Part shown: one piece after another, positions 31,918 to 44,023 of the stretch
Layout of the letters: each line of letters opens with the position of its first letter
How positions within the stretch are numbered: the stretch's first letter is position 1
DNA from: Caprella mutica
Lineage: Eukaryota > Arthropoda > Malacostraca > Amphipoda > Caprellidae
Direction of reading: 5' to 3'
Assembly: GCA_947561585.1 (NCBI GenBank)
Contig: CANNZV010001064.1
Span: forward strand, 240,708 to 304,707
DNA: 64,000 bases
The notes under the pieces: generated by a model
What the model was told of the DNA's origin: nothing
What the model saw: only the letters and a program-made list of their open reading frames with translations
Databases searched by the model: none
Position numbers and translations under genes: made by a program

Positions 31918-33574
31918 TTAAACGTATACGATATTGTATTTTCTCATTAAAGGAAGAATTACACTCGCATTTTTAACTATTTTATCATATAAAATTGAAT
32001 AAAAACTTTATATGCCTCATCTTTTGGAGGAAATTTTGTAATTAAATATCAAAATTACCCAACAAGATGCTCATTTCGACCCTAATTATTATATATTGAT
32101 TTAATGATATATGATTATTATTAATTATAAAGCTTATATAATTCAATTTAATCTCTAATTTAGATTCAGAATACAAAGTATTATAATAATGATGATGCTT
32201 CTTTATATTTACAATTAAGAAACTTTTTAAAATTTATGAGTGCTTAGGCAGGAGAGTTTTCTTGTTTACACCGAACCTGGCGTGGAGGATAAACTTTGCA
32301 GTTTCCAGGGAAGACAATGTTTATATTGATCACAAGTTTGAGAGCTTTGAAAGACGTTAGTATTTTTCTTCTCTAGACACCAAAGCATGTGTCCCCTGCC
32401 AACACCATCACCAAAAAAGATTTACACTTCAAGAGTACTAGCCACGAAAAAAATTTACTGAATACAGCTTCTGGTGTTGATGATCTATTTTAAATCAACA
32501 GTTCAATGATTGATTATGTGCCCAATTGGTATTTTTTGTAAAGAATTTAATTTAGATCTAGGTACTTTATCACCGATGGTTTCCGTCGTTCAGTCTTCCG
32601 TTGACTGAAGGAAGGCTTCAGCGGCTAAAATTCTAAAGAAAAACAGCCCACTTGTTCAACTTCTGAAAACATTTTCATGGTAAACTTTGGCTCAAGTGAC
32701 GTTTTTAAAATATGTCCGTCCAACGTACGACATTACCGAAGAATAATTGTAGCAGGTAATTTATTTAGGACTTTTAAAAATACATGGAACTAACTTTAGC
32801 TTAAAAGTTCTGTGAATTTGAGCGGCTGGAAAAAGGCTGTAATTGCTTTATCTGCCAAGGCAGATTTAATGAGCTATTAAAGTGGACAATAAAAATTATG
32901 CTCAGAAGTTTCGTCATTTGACAATTTGGCTCAACATTCTTTGCCAAATTGGAATTCCGAATAGACACATGGAGTATACTCTCTCGATAAATGGAAAAAT
33001 AATTATTCGAAACCAGAGTTAGATGAGATTTTAGTACGCGGTTCATCTGACCACCTTTTGTGACCAAAAAGATTTAAAAAAAATCATTTAATGAGACCAG
33101 TAAGAATGTTTGGATACAAAATGAATGAAATTTAATTAATGATTATGAAATATGTAAAATATTCACAAAAGAATAACTCTTACCTGCCACACACATGTAG
33201 TACACAAAAGGTTGTAATTAGCTTCCAAGACATCGCTCGAGTCCTCTTGTAGCTCCAAAAGATTTCCTTACGATTCCAATCATCTCATCAATGTGGATAA
33301 AAATGAAGTGGACTAAGGAGGTGATCATCTGCAGTCTAGTGTGTATTTTTAGTCATTAATTAGCCTGGAAAAGTGACAGCTAAAGTCTTTGGAAGTTAGA
33401 GTGAGAAAAAACATGTCAATGGGGAGAGTGTGTGAATGGTGAGTGGTGAGTAGAGTGATAAGTGGTGAGCTATGAGGTGAATGGTGGGTAGTGAGTAAAA
33501 GAGACAGCATCAAATACTTCACACTAAAATAGACACTCTCAGCACTCGGAATATGGAGCAAATATAGTTATAAA
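31918..33574. other. Unique sequence, no supported gene
   Basis: AT-rich to about 32220, then more complex sequence (32240-32660) without a long frame. A minus frame at 32801-33067 has no recognised domain. A GAGTGGTGAGTAGAGTGA-type degenerate repeat occupies about 33420-33500. Confidence 0.45.
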
Positions 33575-33684
33575 ACAATTAAAATTGTATTGGTATCCGT
33601 GATACCTGCAGGTATCTTGGATACCAATACAAAATTAATTCTATGTGACCGAAAATGTTGAACTGTATTCATAACGTAGATTAT
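33575..33684. mobile_element. Family A MITE, truncated
   Basis: Carries the palindromic core (TTGGTATCCGTGATACCTGC / GGTATCTTGGATACCAA, 33590-33630) followed by TATGTGACCGAAAATGTTGA, a family A subterminal sequence. The outer right terminus is degraded and the left arm is not recognisable. Confidence 0.6.
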
Positions 33685-35988
33685 ATTTCAGATGTGTTAC
33701 TTGAGTTTCTTGAAGAGACAGTAGGTTTTCTTCAAAGGACGAAGCTAATGATTTCAAAATCCATTGCTCACTCATTCGCTCTCTCCATAATAGCTTAATT
33801 ATTTCCATTGAACAAGCCAGTAGAGGAAAGTCTCTTTCTTTTTTTCCGAGACACAAAAGGAAAGATGAATGAGATGAGACTCGTAATCACTTTCTTTGCT
33901 ACAGAAAATAGACATCACGGCGGAACTCTTTTTTCCTGTAGCATTAAGAGTGTCATGTTATTCTTGCCGTTCTAAATTGCTTTTAAATATGCTAGGGATT
34001 TTATACAGTGAATTATTGTAAAAGAGTACACATTAATTATCTCGATGTTGTTCGTTTTACGCCGCGGGAGTTGGATTTTAAATATCATAGACTTATGAGT
34101 TATTACGTTAGTTGATAGATCAATTATATTGTACTACACAGTCGAGAATAAATATGAAGATTTATGCTTATTCAATTTATATAAAAATTATAAATAAATC
34201 AAATTGGATGGTTAATAAATTACAAAACAATTTAAAAAAGATTATAATTTATAATTGAAATCACCGTTCATAACAAATATTCAGAAACTAATACAATTGG
34301 GCAATGTTCATGAGAAACATAAAAAGACATTCGCAAATAATTTTTTATGTCTATGTTTTTATGAAAATAATACTATATTACCATTATGTTAATGTATAAT
34401 TCATTATACAAACAGTACGAATTCCTTCAGAGTTTGCCGTATTATCCAGTTTAGATGTGAATTACCTTCCTTCTCCCTCTTCTTTCTAAACTGTGAATGG
34501 GAGGAACAAACACCGAGTAGACGTTCAGCAAACAATTCCCACTCGATCTGGTAAACAAAATTCACTTTAAACTCCCAACTAACAACAGTCAATATTTTGA
34601 AGGAAAACCCAACATAAGTTAAAGTTCAGTTTGTGCCTCTCGGCCTAATCAATTTAGCTTTGTAGCCTCTCTTCCGCTGGCAATTGGGTTTGTAGCTAAA
34701 ATTAGACCCCACTTCTCGAACAAAGCTCTTGGAAAAGTATAGGGCATTTTCTCTCCTGTTTACATACTCCTTTATAGACTTTTAGGATAATTGCCACCTT
34801 TAGACATTTTAGGCTCACTAATAATTACACTAGGATCAGCCTATTGTTTTAATATTATTTTTTATTTAATAGTTTATCATAATTTATAGCAATGACGTTT
34901 GTTTTCGATATTAAAATCATTATGTTTGAATTTCCATCACCATCACAAATGTACTTTTGATAGAGTAATGCTCTTGCTGATCCGTTCTATTTTTCAGAGG
35001 TAAATAATAACATGGTTGATAATAAGGAAAGGATGCATTTCTTTTTGCTTTTTCTTCCTTTGTTGATGATACTCTTTCATCATAATTAATGTATGCATAT
35101 CGAATATGTTTTATCTCAGCTGTTATTTACAGTGAGCATTAATGATCATATCGGGTGACACGTGCCATTTTCCCTGGGGGGAAGGGGGTGTAGTGGGGAA
35201 AGTGGAGGAGAATGGGGAAAGTGGAGGAGAATGGAGGCAAGTGGAGGAGAATGGAGGCAAGTGGAGGAAAATGAGGGAAATTGGAGGAGAAGTAGAAGAG
35301 AATAAAGGGAAGTGGAGGAGAACTGGGGAAGGGGAGGTGGAGGAGAATGGAGGGAAGTGAATGGTTTAGTGTTATAATTAAAGTTAGCGAATATTAACTG
35401 AATATGATGAAAAGAAAATGAAAATATAGGAAAAATATAAGAAATATTATTATATATTTATAATGGTGGATTATAAAATAAAAAGATATTAGGAAATGGT
35501 GTTAAAGTAAAAATACTGCATATAAAATATAAGAAACAAAAAGAATACATGGAAAAAGAAAGAAAGAGAGGGATATAAATAATAGAATAAAGGGAAAGGA
35601 CAATAGAGGGGACGGTGTGTCATTATACAAATAGGAAAGAAAAAGGAAAATAAACAATGAAGTGTAAAGAAGATAAAAATAATCAAATAAAAAGAGAATT
35701 ATTGTGCAGATTTATAAGAAAAGTGAACATAAAGGATAAATGTATATATAGTTATAATTGAACTGTAATTATACTGATCTATGTTAAACAGATTATTAAA
35801 TTGTTGTTTATTTTCATTATTATATTCAATTAACTCATTAACAAACTCATTAGCAGATTCATGAACTGGAAAAAAAAATCACTAGAATTTTGAAGCATAA
35901 ATAATAATAATGAATAAATTATAGAAAAACCTTGCATTAAAGATTCGGACTACAATACAACTTAAACATGTCTCTACTTCTAACTATA
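33685..35988. other. Mostly unique sequence with one G-rich repeat
   Basis: No gene supported. About 35160-35357 is a degenerate G/A-rich tandem repeat with an approximately 20 bp unit (GTGGAGGAGAATGGAGGCAA). About 35400-35720 is purine-rich on plus. The remaining parts are AT-rich unique DNA. Confidence 0.5.
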
Positions 35989-36270
35989 CTAGTGTACTTT
36001 ACCGTTAAAAATAACGGGTCATCATCAATACCAATTTATTACCCGTTATTAGGTTATTCTTAATGAATTCAATTAAAATTATATTTTCTCCATAGTCTAA
36101 TTTATTTTATAGATGAAATACATTCAAAAAAATTAATAAAAACAGAAGAATTTAAATATCAAGTCAATATATTCCCGTGCGTATCATAGTTACATTCTTC
36201 ATGTTTAATACCCGTAGTGTAAAAGCGGACACAAAATATATAAAAAACCACACTACGGGTATTATTAGGA
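35989..36270 (-). mobile_element. Dispersed repeat, Helitron-like candidate, copy 2
   Basis: Reverse-complement counterpart of 511-754. On the minus strand it ends with the hairpin region CCCGTTATTTTTAACGG, then AAAGTACA and CTAG. At the other end ACCCGTAGTGTGG pairs with CACTACGGGT across about 30 bases (36205-36265), forming a hairpin absent from copy 1's 5' side. Just beyond (about 36289-36335) is a direct repeat of ATTCGAGTGCACTTTTTGTG. Confidence 0.55.
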
Positions 36271-36597
36271 TAGACTCTATAATTTTAAATTCGAGTGCAC
36301 TTTTTGTGATACAATTCGAGTGCACTTTTTGTGCTACATAGGTTGTAACATCATTAAATTCCACCACATGACTCTAATTCTACTGCGCTAGTATATGCAA
36401 CTGTTAAACTTTCCATTGAAAGCAACTTGAGACAAAAAGCAATCAGGTTGAATTGGAAGGCAATCTTTGGACTGACAATTCTCATTGTAGTAATGTTGTG
36501 AAAATGATGCTATTAAAGAGAAAAGTGTATTAAAGAGGAAAAACACTGAAACTAACAAAAAACATATATTCATTTCTTATTTTTATTATTTTCATTT

Positions 36598-37115
36598 CGA
36601 TAGATCATTTTTAACTCAAATTCCTCTTTTATCCTTATTCTTCTTTTATCTACTCTTATTCCTCTTTTATCTACTCTTATTCCTCTTTTATCCATCCTTA
36701 TTCCTCCTTTATCTTTCCTTATTCCTCTTTTATCCATCCTTATTCCTCTTTTATCCATCCTTATTCCTCTTTAATCCATCCTTATTCCTCCTTTATCTAT
36801 CCTTATTCCTCTTTTATCTACTCTTATTCCTCTTTTATCCATCCTTATTCCTCCTTTATCTTTCCTTATTCCTCTTTTATCCATCCTTATTCCTCTTTTA
36901 TCCATCCTTATTCCTCTTTAATCCATCCTTATTCCTCCTTTATCTATCCTTATTCCTCTTTTATCCATCATTATTCCTCTTTTATCCATCCTTATTCCTC
37001 TTTTATCCATCCTTATTCCTCTTTTATCTATCCTTATTCCTCTTTTATAAATCCTTATTCCTCCTTTATCTATCCTTATTCCCCTTTTATCCATCCTTAT
37101 TTCCCTTTTATCTAA
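36598..37115. repeat. 21 bp minisatellite
   Basis: About 24 copies of TTATTCCTCTTTTATCCATC (21 bp with final C). Variants CTCCTTTATCTTTC and CTACTC recur in order, showing a higher-order duplication near 36640-36960. A degraded family A-like right end (CGAAAATGTGGAAG) lies just after at about 37155-37170, so the array might have grown inside a MITE, but the left end is not visible. Confidence 0.93.
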
Positions 37116-37189
37116 TTGTAATAACTAATAATAATGTTTTTTAAAATCTTAAATTATCGAAAATGTGGAAGTATTTGAAGAATTAACCA

Positions 37190-37861
37190 CTCTTAACTAG
37201 TTAATAATTCTATGCTTTTTTTAAGGTTTCCAGACAAGTTGTCTCAAAAAATGATGTGGCGAGCAATACTTTTGAGCCAAAAGTCGTGTCATTTTTTTGC
37301 AAATAAGTCTCGGTGTTTTACTCTCCATAAACGATACTCCTTTCGAGCATTCATTCATATATCCAGACAGCAAAAGCGAGAGTCCAAACTGCACGGACGT
37401 GATGCGACTAAATAAAAACAATAAATCATGCTTTATATTCAGGAGACAAAGTTCAACTTCTTTGGAAGCTTAATATTTCTCGGTCCTTCTTAATAAAGTT
37501 AAATTAACCATATGGAGCTCCACGTGAAATGATGGAAAAGTTACAAATTAAGGGGGAATAATCAAATGAAATATTTAAATTGAAGGACGGTACTGGAATA
37601 TAATATTTCTTTTCAATGCTATCATTCTAAACTTTAAAAACTTTGCATATTTGAAATCGAAAATTTATACTCAAATTGAATTATTTTGTATTTAGCTTAA
37701 ATAAAGTAGGCTAAGGATGAATAAAATAGAAAGATGACGAAATAATTTGTAATCAAACCAAATATTTCTATATTAGTTATTTCTTCTCTACTCCACATTT
37801 CATCACAATAAATTATCTAATTATAGTTAATACCAGATTTTTCCATTTCTAAACTTGGAGA
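37190..37861. other. Unique sequence, no supported gene
   Basis: Two fully overlapping opposite-strand frames (37212-37415 and 37221-37421) have no recognised domain. No other structure seen. Confidence 0.5.
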
Positions 37862-38125
37862 TTATTGCCAAACCTCTTCCTTTTCATCTTCCATCCGTGA
37901 GTGCAGCCACTGGTGCTTGGGTCCCTTTTCGTCACATTCCTTGGTAAGTGACTGCATTCGCGGAGTAGCTTTTCTGCACCCATGAGCTTGTCACCGACGG
38001 CGGTCGGTGACTTTGTTTATTGAGCCACTTTCCTTTCTGACTGCTTCTTCCAGTCCCTTGTACTTAATCTCCTTTTGACATCAGCGATATGGCTTTCGGT
38101 TCCGAAACAGACGTTAAACCTCAAC
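37862..38125 (+). mobile_element. SINE-like dispersed repeat, best copy
   Basis: The most GC-rich and probably least decayed copy of the family also present at 24955, 26110 and 28825. Landmarks are GTGCAGCCACTGGTGCTTGG, CGCGGAGTAGCTTTTCTGCA, CACCGACGGCGGTCGGTGAC (a hairpin), TTGAGCCACTTTCC and a 3' end with CAGACGTTAAACC. I see no convincing pol III boxes, so it may instead be a LINE 3' fragment. Confidence 0.65.
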
Positions 38126-38249
38126 TATATTTTTTAAAAAATCGAAAAATTTCACAATTTCTTCCATTTAAAGAAAAAATGTATAATAATACTTCAACTC
38201 GCTATTTCGGATATACAAATTAGATAATCAGTTAAAAACGTTAAACTAT

Positions 38250-38308
38250 ATATTTTTTTTACATGAGCGAAGATGAGAAACTGTCCGGTAACTCAGATCT
38301 TACACTAG
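38250..38308. mobile_element. Family A MITE, right-end fragment
   Basis: Reads ATATTTTTTTTACATGAGCG then AAGATGAGAAACTGTCCGGT and AACTCAGATCTTACACTAG, a diverged family A right end. No left end found. Confidence 0.5.
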
Positions 38309-38694
38309 TGTTGGATTTATTTGTTTTTCTTGGTAGAAACAGAAGGTCTCTCTATTTCCAGTTCTTTTTGGCGCGTCTCAGTGGCCTATTGAAAACTCTT
38401 CTTGCATTTTGATGAACAAACAGTCTTCTTTCTGCAGACGAGACTATCCAAATATTGGAGACACTATTTTTCAGCTCCGATTTCTAGTTTCTAAAGCACG
38501 GATTCATCTTCTTCGCGTCACTCCATGCCGGAGATATGAATTAAACTGAGTATCATCATTGATGCACATTTTTGTATGTAGATGTAAATAATTGGATGCA
38601 TTGATACAATGTTTAAAAGTCAATGGATACATCGCTATCACATGCTTTGACACGTTTCGAATAATAGATTTAATTTACAAAAATGGAATACTTA

Positions 38695-38907
38695 GAGTAA
38701 GTTTTGAATTATTGGTCAGTACCACATCTTCGGTCATATAAGAAAGAATGATAAAAAATTGTTATTATTACACAGTGCTATCTAATACTTCTGCAAACCC
38801 GGGTTTGCAGAAGTATTAGATAGCACTGTGTAATAATAAAAAAATATATATTGTTTTTTCTTATATGTTCGAAGATGTAGTTCTGACCGATAATTCAGAA
38901 CTTACCC
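38695..38907. mobile_element. Family A MITE, copy 7, with perfect palindrome
   Basis: About 213 bp after TA at 38693-38694. TIRs GAGTAAGTTTTGAATTATTG / CGATAATTCAGAACTTACCC. Its centre (38762-38839) is a perfect 78 bp palindrome centred on CCCGGG with arms containing CACAGTGCTATCTAATACTT. This core replaces the GGTATC-type core of other copies. Confidence 0.87.
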
Positions 38908-41900
38908 TATATAATGATTGAATAAGAGATAATACAAAACAAAAATTGGTTTTATAACTTATTACCAACATAACATTTATCTTGCCTATATTAAAAACCT
39001 ATCGTTAATAAATAGGCGGGAACCTATCCAATCAGAAATTATAATATCTGCATTGTCACTTTTTTTTTAAAAGTGACAAAAAAGGTTAGCTTTCAATAAA
39101 AAAAATGTACAAGTACATTTACTTTCAACAACAACTTCTGCAGGATTTTAAACTGATATTCAGTGTGAAACTCTGGACTACGTACAATGTACATGATACA
39201 CTAAAAAGAATCATAACTGTCAGCTACACACCCTGCCATTCCCGCGGTACAAAGATGATGGCACTTTTACATTGCCTCTTTTTATATAGTCTGACAAGTC
39301 AAATTATATTTAGGACACTCTGTTGTCGTGTGAATTGGCTCTAAAAATGTATTTCAATTGCCTCCTCCAGTGCTCAAATTATCAAATAAACTACTCCTCG
39401 CCGTCTCAAATCACCCTCCTGAGTACCTAATCCAGCGCCATTCTTTATTCTATTAGCATGTACAGGGAAGAAATTAATATTTCCTTGGTGTCACGTGATG
39501 TGCCTTTGAGACTAACGGTCCTGCATCTAATCTGGTAGGCAGACACCTCATGCATATACATGCAGACCCACAAAACCACTCTTCATTGCTCTGTCGGAGT
39601 TAATTTCGCTCGACATCATGTCAGTGCTGGTCGGTGGAATGGGTGCGGGGGAACGGGGCGGGGGGAGGTGGAGGGGGGTTCTGTGTATTCGGAACATGGG
39701 TGTTGTTCTCTCCTATTATATTCGTTGTGAGATGAAGAAGTCATGCATTCATTATTTAGAATCTAGATCAAAATTTCCTATTAGCTACTTCCAAATATAT
39801 AATTATGAAAATTTTTACTGCTTTTGATGGTATTGTTTCAAATCACTTAGACCAAAAATGTATATACAATATAGAGTTAATTTAATGAACAAAAACTCGT
39901 TATTTATAACTAATCCATTTTTTTCGCTTTGACCTTTCTAGATGTACTCTAATTTGCTTTTATTTGAACTGTTGATGCATTTCCGATTACTTTTTCACAA
40001 TCAGTTTACGTCCATTTGTATTTATTCGACCTAAACCAAATTCGAAATATTTACAAGTTTCTATCTCGAGATTTTAAATTAATACTTACATGCAGTTTAT
40101 CACAGTGACTCTTTTTTCCTTCTTGTTCTTATGTCACTTTATTCAACCGATATACGACTAAAATCTAACCAGAAGTAAGCGAAAAGAGCAACAAAGAAAG
40201 AAACTGTCGTCCACCTTAAAGCTTATTTATCATCCACTGTCGGGCGGCCACCAAATTTAATTTATGCACTCTAGCCCTGATTGAAAACGAATTGCTTCGA
40301 CTGATAATCGAAAAAGCTTACTGCATCCACGCACTCCACGAGCCCAAAAACACCGCCGTTCTTCGCGCAAAATACTCGATGAAATGAGGAACTTTTTTTA
40401 TAATTTCCATTAGGTTTAGTCAATAACTGAGATTGGAATGAAATACGAATGCCATTCACTTAGTGGCTCATTCTTTTAATGGTGAGGGGAAAAGTTGGTG
40501 GTTGCAATAGAGCGATCAATCGATGGCTATTTTATTTAGGAATAAGTAGAAAACATTGCTATTGTCTGAAGGATGCAAATTAGCTTGTTGAAGAGTAATC
40601 AATCACAGGAAATAAATATTAGGACTTCTGATTGCAATTATGGTCCTCATCATCAGTCAATCTTTTAATTAAATTGTTCGGTTATAACTTGTTGGATTTA
40701 GAAAGACAATTGATAAAATGAATAATATTAAAATAATAATAATATAATGATAATAAACTTGGCATGTGGAAAGAATTATAGAAAACACGGAATAAAAATA
40801 TATTTGTAAAAAATCGTCGAAGTAGATTTTTAAAATATATACTACTATAATTTATACACTCACTTCGAATAAGTCTAAACAAATTCAAATATTGGATAAA
40901 CGAAGCTTCGAATTGAACGGCAGAATGTTAATTAAGATCGGACCGATCGTTTCGAAGCAGTTAGATATATATTGAAATTAAGAACACTATCTTGCATCTA
41001 AAATAAAGTACTAAAATATACTTTTAAATGAAACCATTGAAACTCATTACTTTGAACAACTTTCGTTATAATTTGAAGCCATTTTGCTCGTGAATTAACC
41101 ACCTGGAAAGATCACTCCCATAGATCTATGGGAAAAATCTCAATTACCTTTTAATGGCAGCTGACATAGCCCACAAAAATAGACAGAAGTTTCGGGCCGG
41201 AATCCCAACAAAGGAGGTTTCCGAATTGGTTGCATATAGAGACTGGTCGGTGTTGCAAATAAATGGGAGCGCATGAGGCGGGTAATAGTGGTCTATTTAG
41301 GCTGATTACAGTCATTTGGGGTAGACACTTTGGATGAATTAGATGATCATACTCGTGCATTTCTCTGAAACTATTGCCCTGTTTTACTTCCAAAACACCA
41401 ACATGTCTACAAGCTAAATGACCTGTACAACATATTCATAAACTTCACCATTTGTATGTTATAAATACATGTTTTACTAATACTGTAATTTGCTTTGAAG
41501 TACCTTTAACTATCTAATTATTCGTCCAATTTAGTAAATATCACTCCATCTTTCTCATATATATTCTCCACGAATAAAAGAAGGAGTGAGGCGTCATTTA
41601 TTTCCTCAGTTTGTCAAGGCAATAAAATAAACCCTAGAAATTAGTTAACCGAGTTTGGCTCAGCAACAGCCTATAAGAATATGACCCAAGCGTTTGCCCA
41701 GACCAAATGATTAAATCTCTATACATATCTATGAATTTAAATAAGGCGCTTGCCAACCGACAAAAACTCTGCAAATAGAGAAATGCTCGAGAATTCCCAA
41801 TTCAAATAAATGGAAGAACAAGTCCCTCGATATCAGCTCCACTCATTTTATGACTTGAGTTTTGCCATTGATATTCATTTCGTCACATGGCAAGTGTCCA

Positions 41901-42581
41901 TAAATACTTGTTTTTGGCAATCCCTGGGTGAATAACGATCGTTCTGTCTTCATTTGCAATTTAGTCTATTTTTGTGGCTGGCGACTTGGAAATTGCGCTT
42001 GTCCACGGTCTGCTATCAAGTTGCCAGGCGCTTATTTTTCCTCTGTTTGGTCATCTCGATGGTCGGTAATTGAAATTTGAGAGGAGAAGTCGAGATCAAT
42101 TAGAGGCGGCTGTTATAGAGCTGTTTGTTCCTTAATGATTGCTTTGGAGACCGTATAGCTAGGTAGAATTTCCTCAAAGTTTCCATTGTCTTTACCCATA
42201 GGACAATGGTATCAACTTACTCCTTCCAACATAATGGATATTGAGTGTACGGAAACCAGTTCATTTTCCTCAGCAATTACTTTTCTCAAAAATAATTGAT
42301 TTGGATCTTGGATTTCAATTTTTTTTTTCGAGATTTAGGAATTAGTCGGTGATGTCGACAATTTGTCTCGCAAGTATAAAAGAAAATCATTGAGTACATG
42401 AGAAAATCATAATACTTACGTAAATAATAATTTTTTTTGAATAAAACAATTTTTTTGATGTAATTTATGAACGTGTGCTTTAATCTATTTCTTTGTAGTT
42501 ATTAGGAATTAATTCTAGATAAAAAAGAAAATTCCCTTTTATTCCCTCATAAATCATTTTTAATATTATAATTACAGAGAC
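38908..42581. other. Unique sequence, no supported gene
   Basis: The longest element-poor stretch. A G-run patch (GGGTGCGGGGGAACGGGGCG and following) lies at 39640-39680. About 41640-42240 is less AT-rich, non-repetitive and rich in short mixed motifs such as ATTTGCAATTTAG and CCATAAATAC, but has no long frame; it could be conserved non-coding DNA. Small frames at 39105-39344, 40271-40459 and 41151-41393 have no recognised domain. Confidence 0.45.
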
Positions 42582-43211
42582 TAATTTTAAACAAATTAAG
42601 TAGAAATAAGAAGTATTATGGATACCTAAATTAATAAAGTCACCTAACTAATTCACAAATAATAAAGAAAAAGGAAAAATCATAGAAAATAATAAGTTAT
42701 TAACCCAAAATAGCTAAGTTAAATGAACTTGCTTGTTCATTGAGCGATGGAGACTGTTTATGAATGTATATAGATTCCAATAAACGAATATCACACTGGT
42801 TTGAAGTTTGCAAAATTTTGAAATTTTCTTCCTTAATTGGGTGATTATTATCTAAAGAATGATTACGAATTGAACTATATGGTGGGGAGCTATAGGGGTT
42901 ATTTGTTCTAAAGGATATTCCCTTATGCTGAGAAATTCTCACCTTTCTCATCACCCAATTAAGGAAGAAAATTTCAAAATTTTGCAAACTTCAAACCAGT
43001 GTGATATTCGTTTATTGGAATCTATATACATTCATAAACAGTCTCCATCGCTCAATGAACAAGCAAGTTCATTTAACTTAGCTATTTTGGGTTAATAACT
43101 TATTATTTCTTTGGTTTTTCCTTTTTCTTTATTATTTGTGAATTAATTAGGTGACTTTATTAATTTAGGTATCCATAATACTTCTTATTTCTACTTAATT
43201 TGTTTAAAATT
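42582..43211. repeat. Long near-perfect inverted repeat (hairpin)
   Basis: Arms 42582-42844 and 42951-43211 are reverse complements with only about five differences over about 262 bp (roughly 98%). The loop is 106 bp. Outer ends AATTTTAAACAAATTAAGTA; inner ends CTTCCTTAATTGGGTGA. The left arm contains GTATTATGGATACC, related to the palindromic core of the MITE families. No clear target duplication. It could be a foldback transposon or a hairpin-RNA locus. Confidence 0.9.
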
Positions 43212-43753
43212 ATTCAAAATTAGGATATTGATAATGAATATTGAATTATTCGAAAGCTCTAGAAAAATTACAGAGACTATTTATTCATTATCGCCGAATC
43301 CAAACACCTCCATATATCGCAACTCATTTCACAAATCATCTTGGGAATATTCTTGACTATAATATAACTCTGAGATTGAAGAAGATAACCTTAACTTACG
43401 CAACTCATTTAATATTATTGGAAGTAAGATAATGAATGAATATTCCCCAAGAACACAGATGATTCAAAACAGGGAGCGAAGTTTCTCTTTAGAAGATGGG
43501 AAGTTGGGCTTAGAAGTTACTCATTTAGGAGCAACTCTTAGAAAAGTTGTAATGCTTTCAATGGCTCTCATTATACAGGACTCTTCTTCTCTCTATTTCA
43601 TCTCAAGACTCGCGCACAAATGAAATATTAATTTATTTACCTTGAAGTTTGTCAGAAGAATAAACTATTCAGAGAATTATGGTTATCAAAATAACAATGT
43701 GTGGATTCCAGTGTGGATTTCGATGTGGGGAGTTTTAACCGCAATGAACCTAA
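43212..43753. other. Unique sequence, no supported gene
   Basis: Two adjacent plus-strand frames (43241-43432 and 43432-43623) have ordinary composition but no recognisable domain and no clear splice context. Confidence 0.45.
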
Positions 43754-44023
43754 TGGGCCATACACACGTAGAGTTTTTTAAGTCTTTCCACCAAACTTTT
43801 TGCTAAGCTCCTCCTACTTTTTTCACGAGAATATAAGAAAAAACGATATAATAATTAGCTATTTATTTCAGTTGGTATCCATGATACCTGCAGGTATCAT
43901 GGATACCAACTAATAATTATACGATTTATATCGTTTTTTCTTATATTCTCGTGGAAAAAGTAGGAGGAGCTTAGCAAAAAGTCTGGTGGAAAGACTTAAA
44001 AAACTCTACGTGTGTACGACACG
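43754..44023. mobile_element. Family B MITE, copy 3
   Basis: About 270 bp. Left TGGGCCATACACACGTAGAG, right CTCTACGTGTGTACGACACG followed by TTAA. Arms CTAAGCTCCTCCTACTTTTT / AAAAGTAGGAGGAGCTTAGC. The centre is the full core palindrome with a CCTGCAGG middle (43873-43910). Confidence 0.87.
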
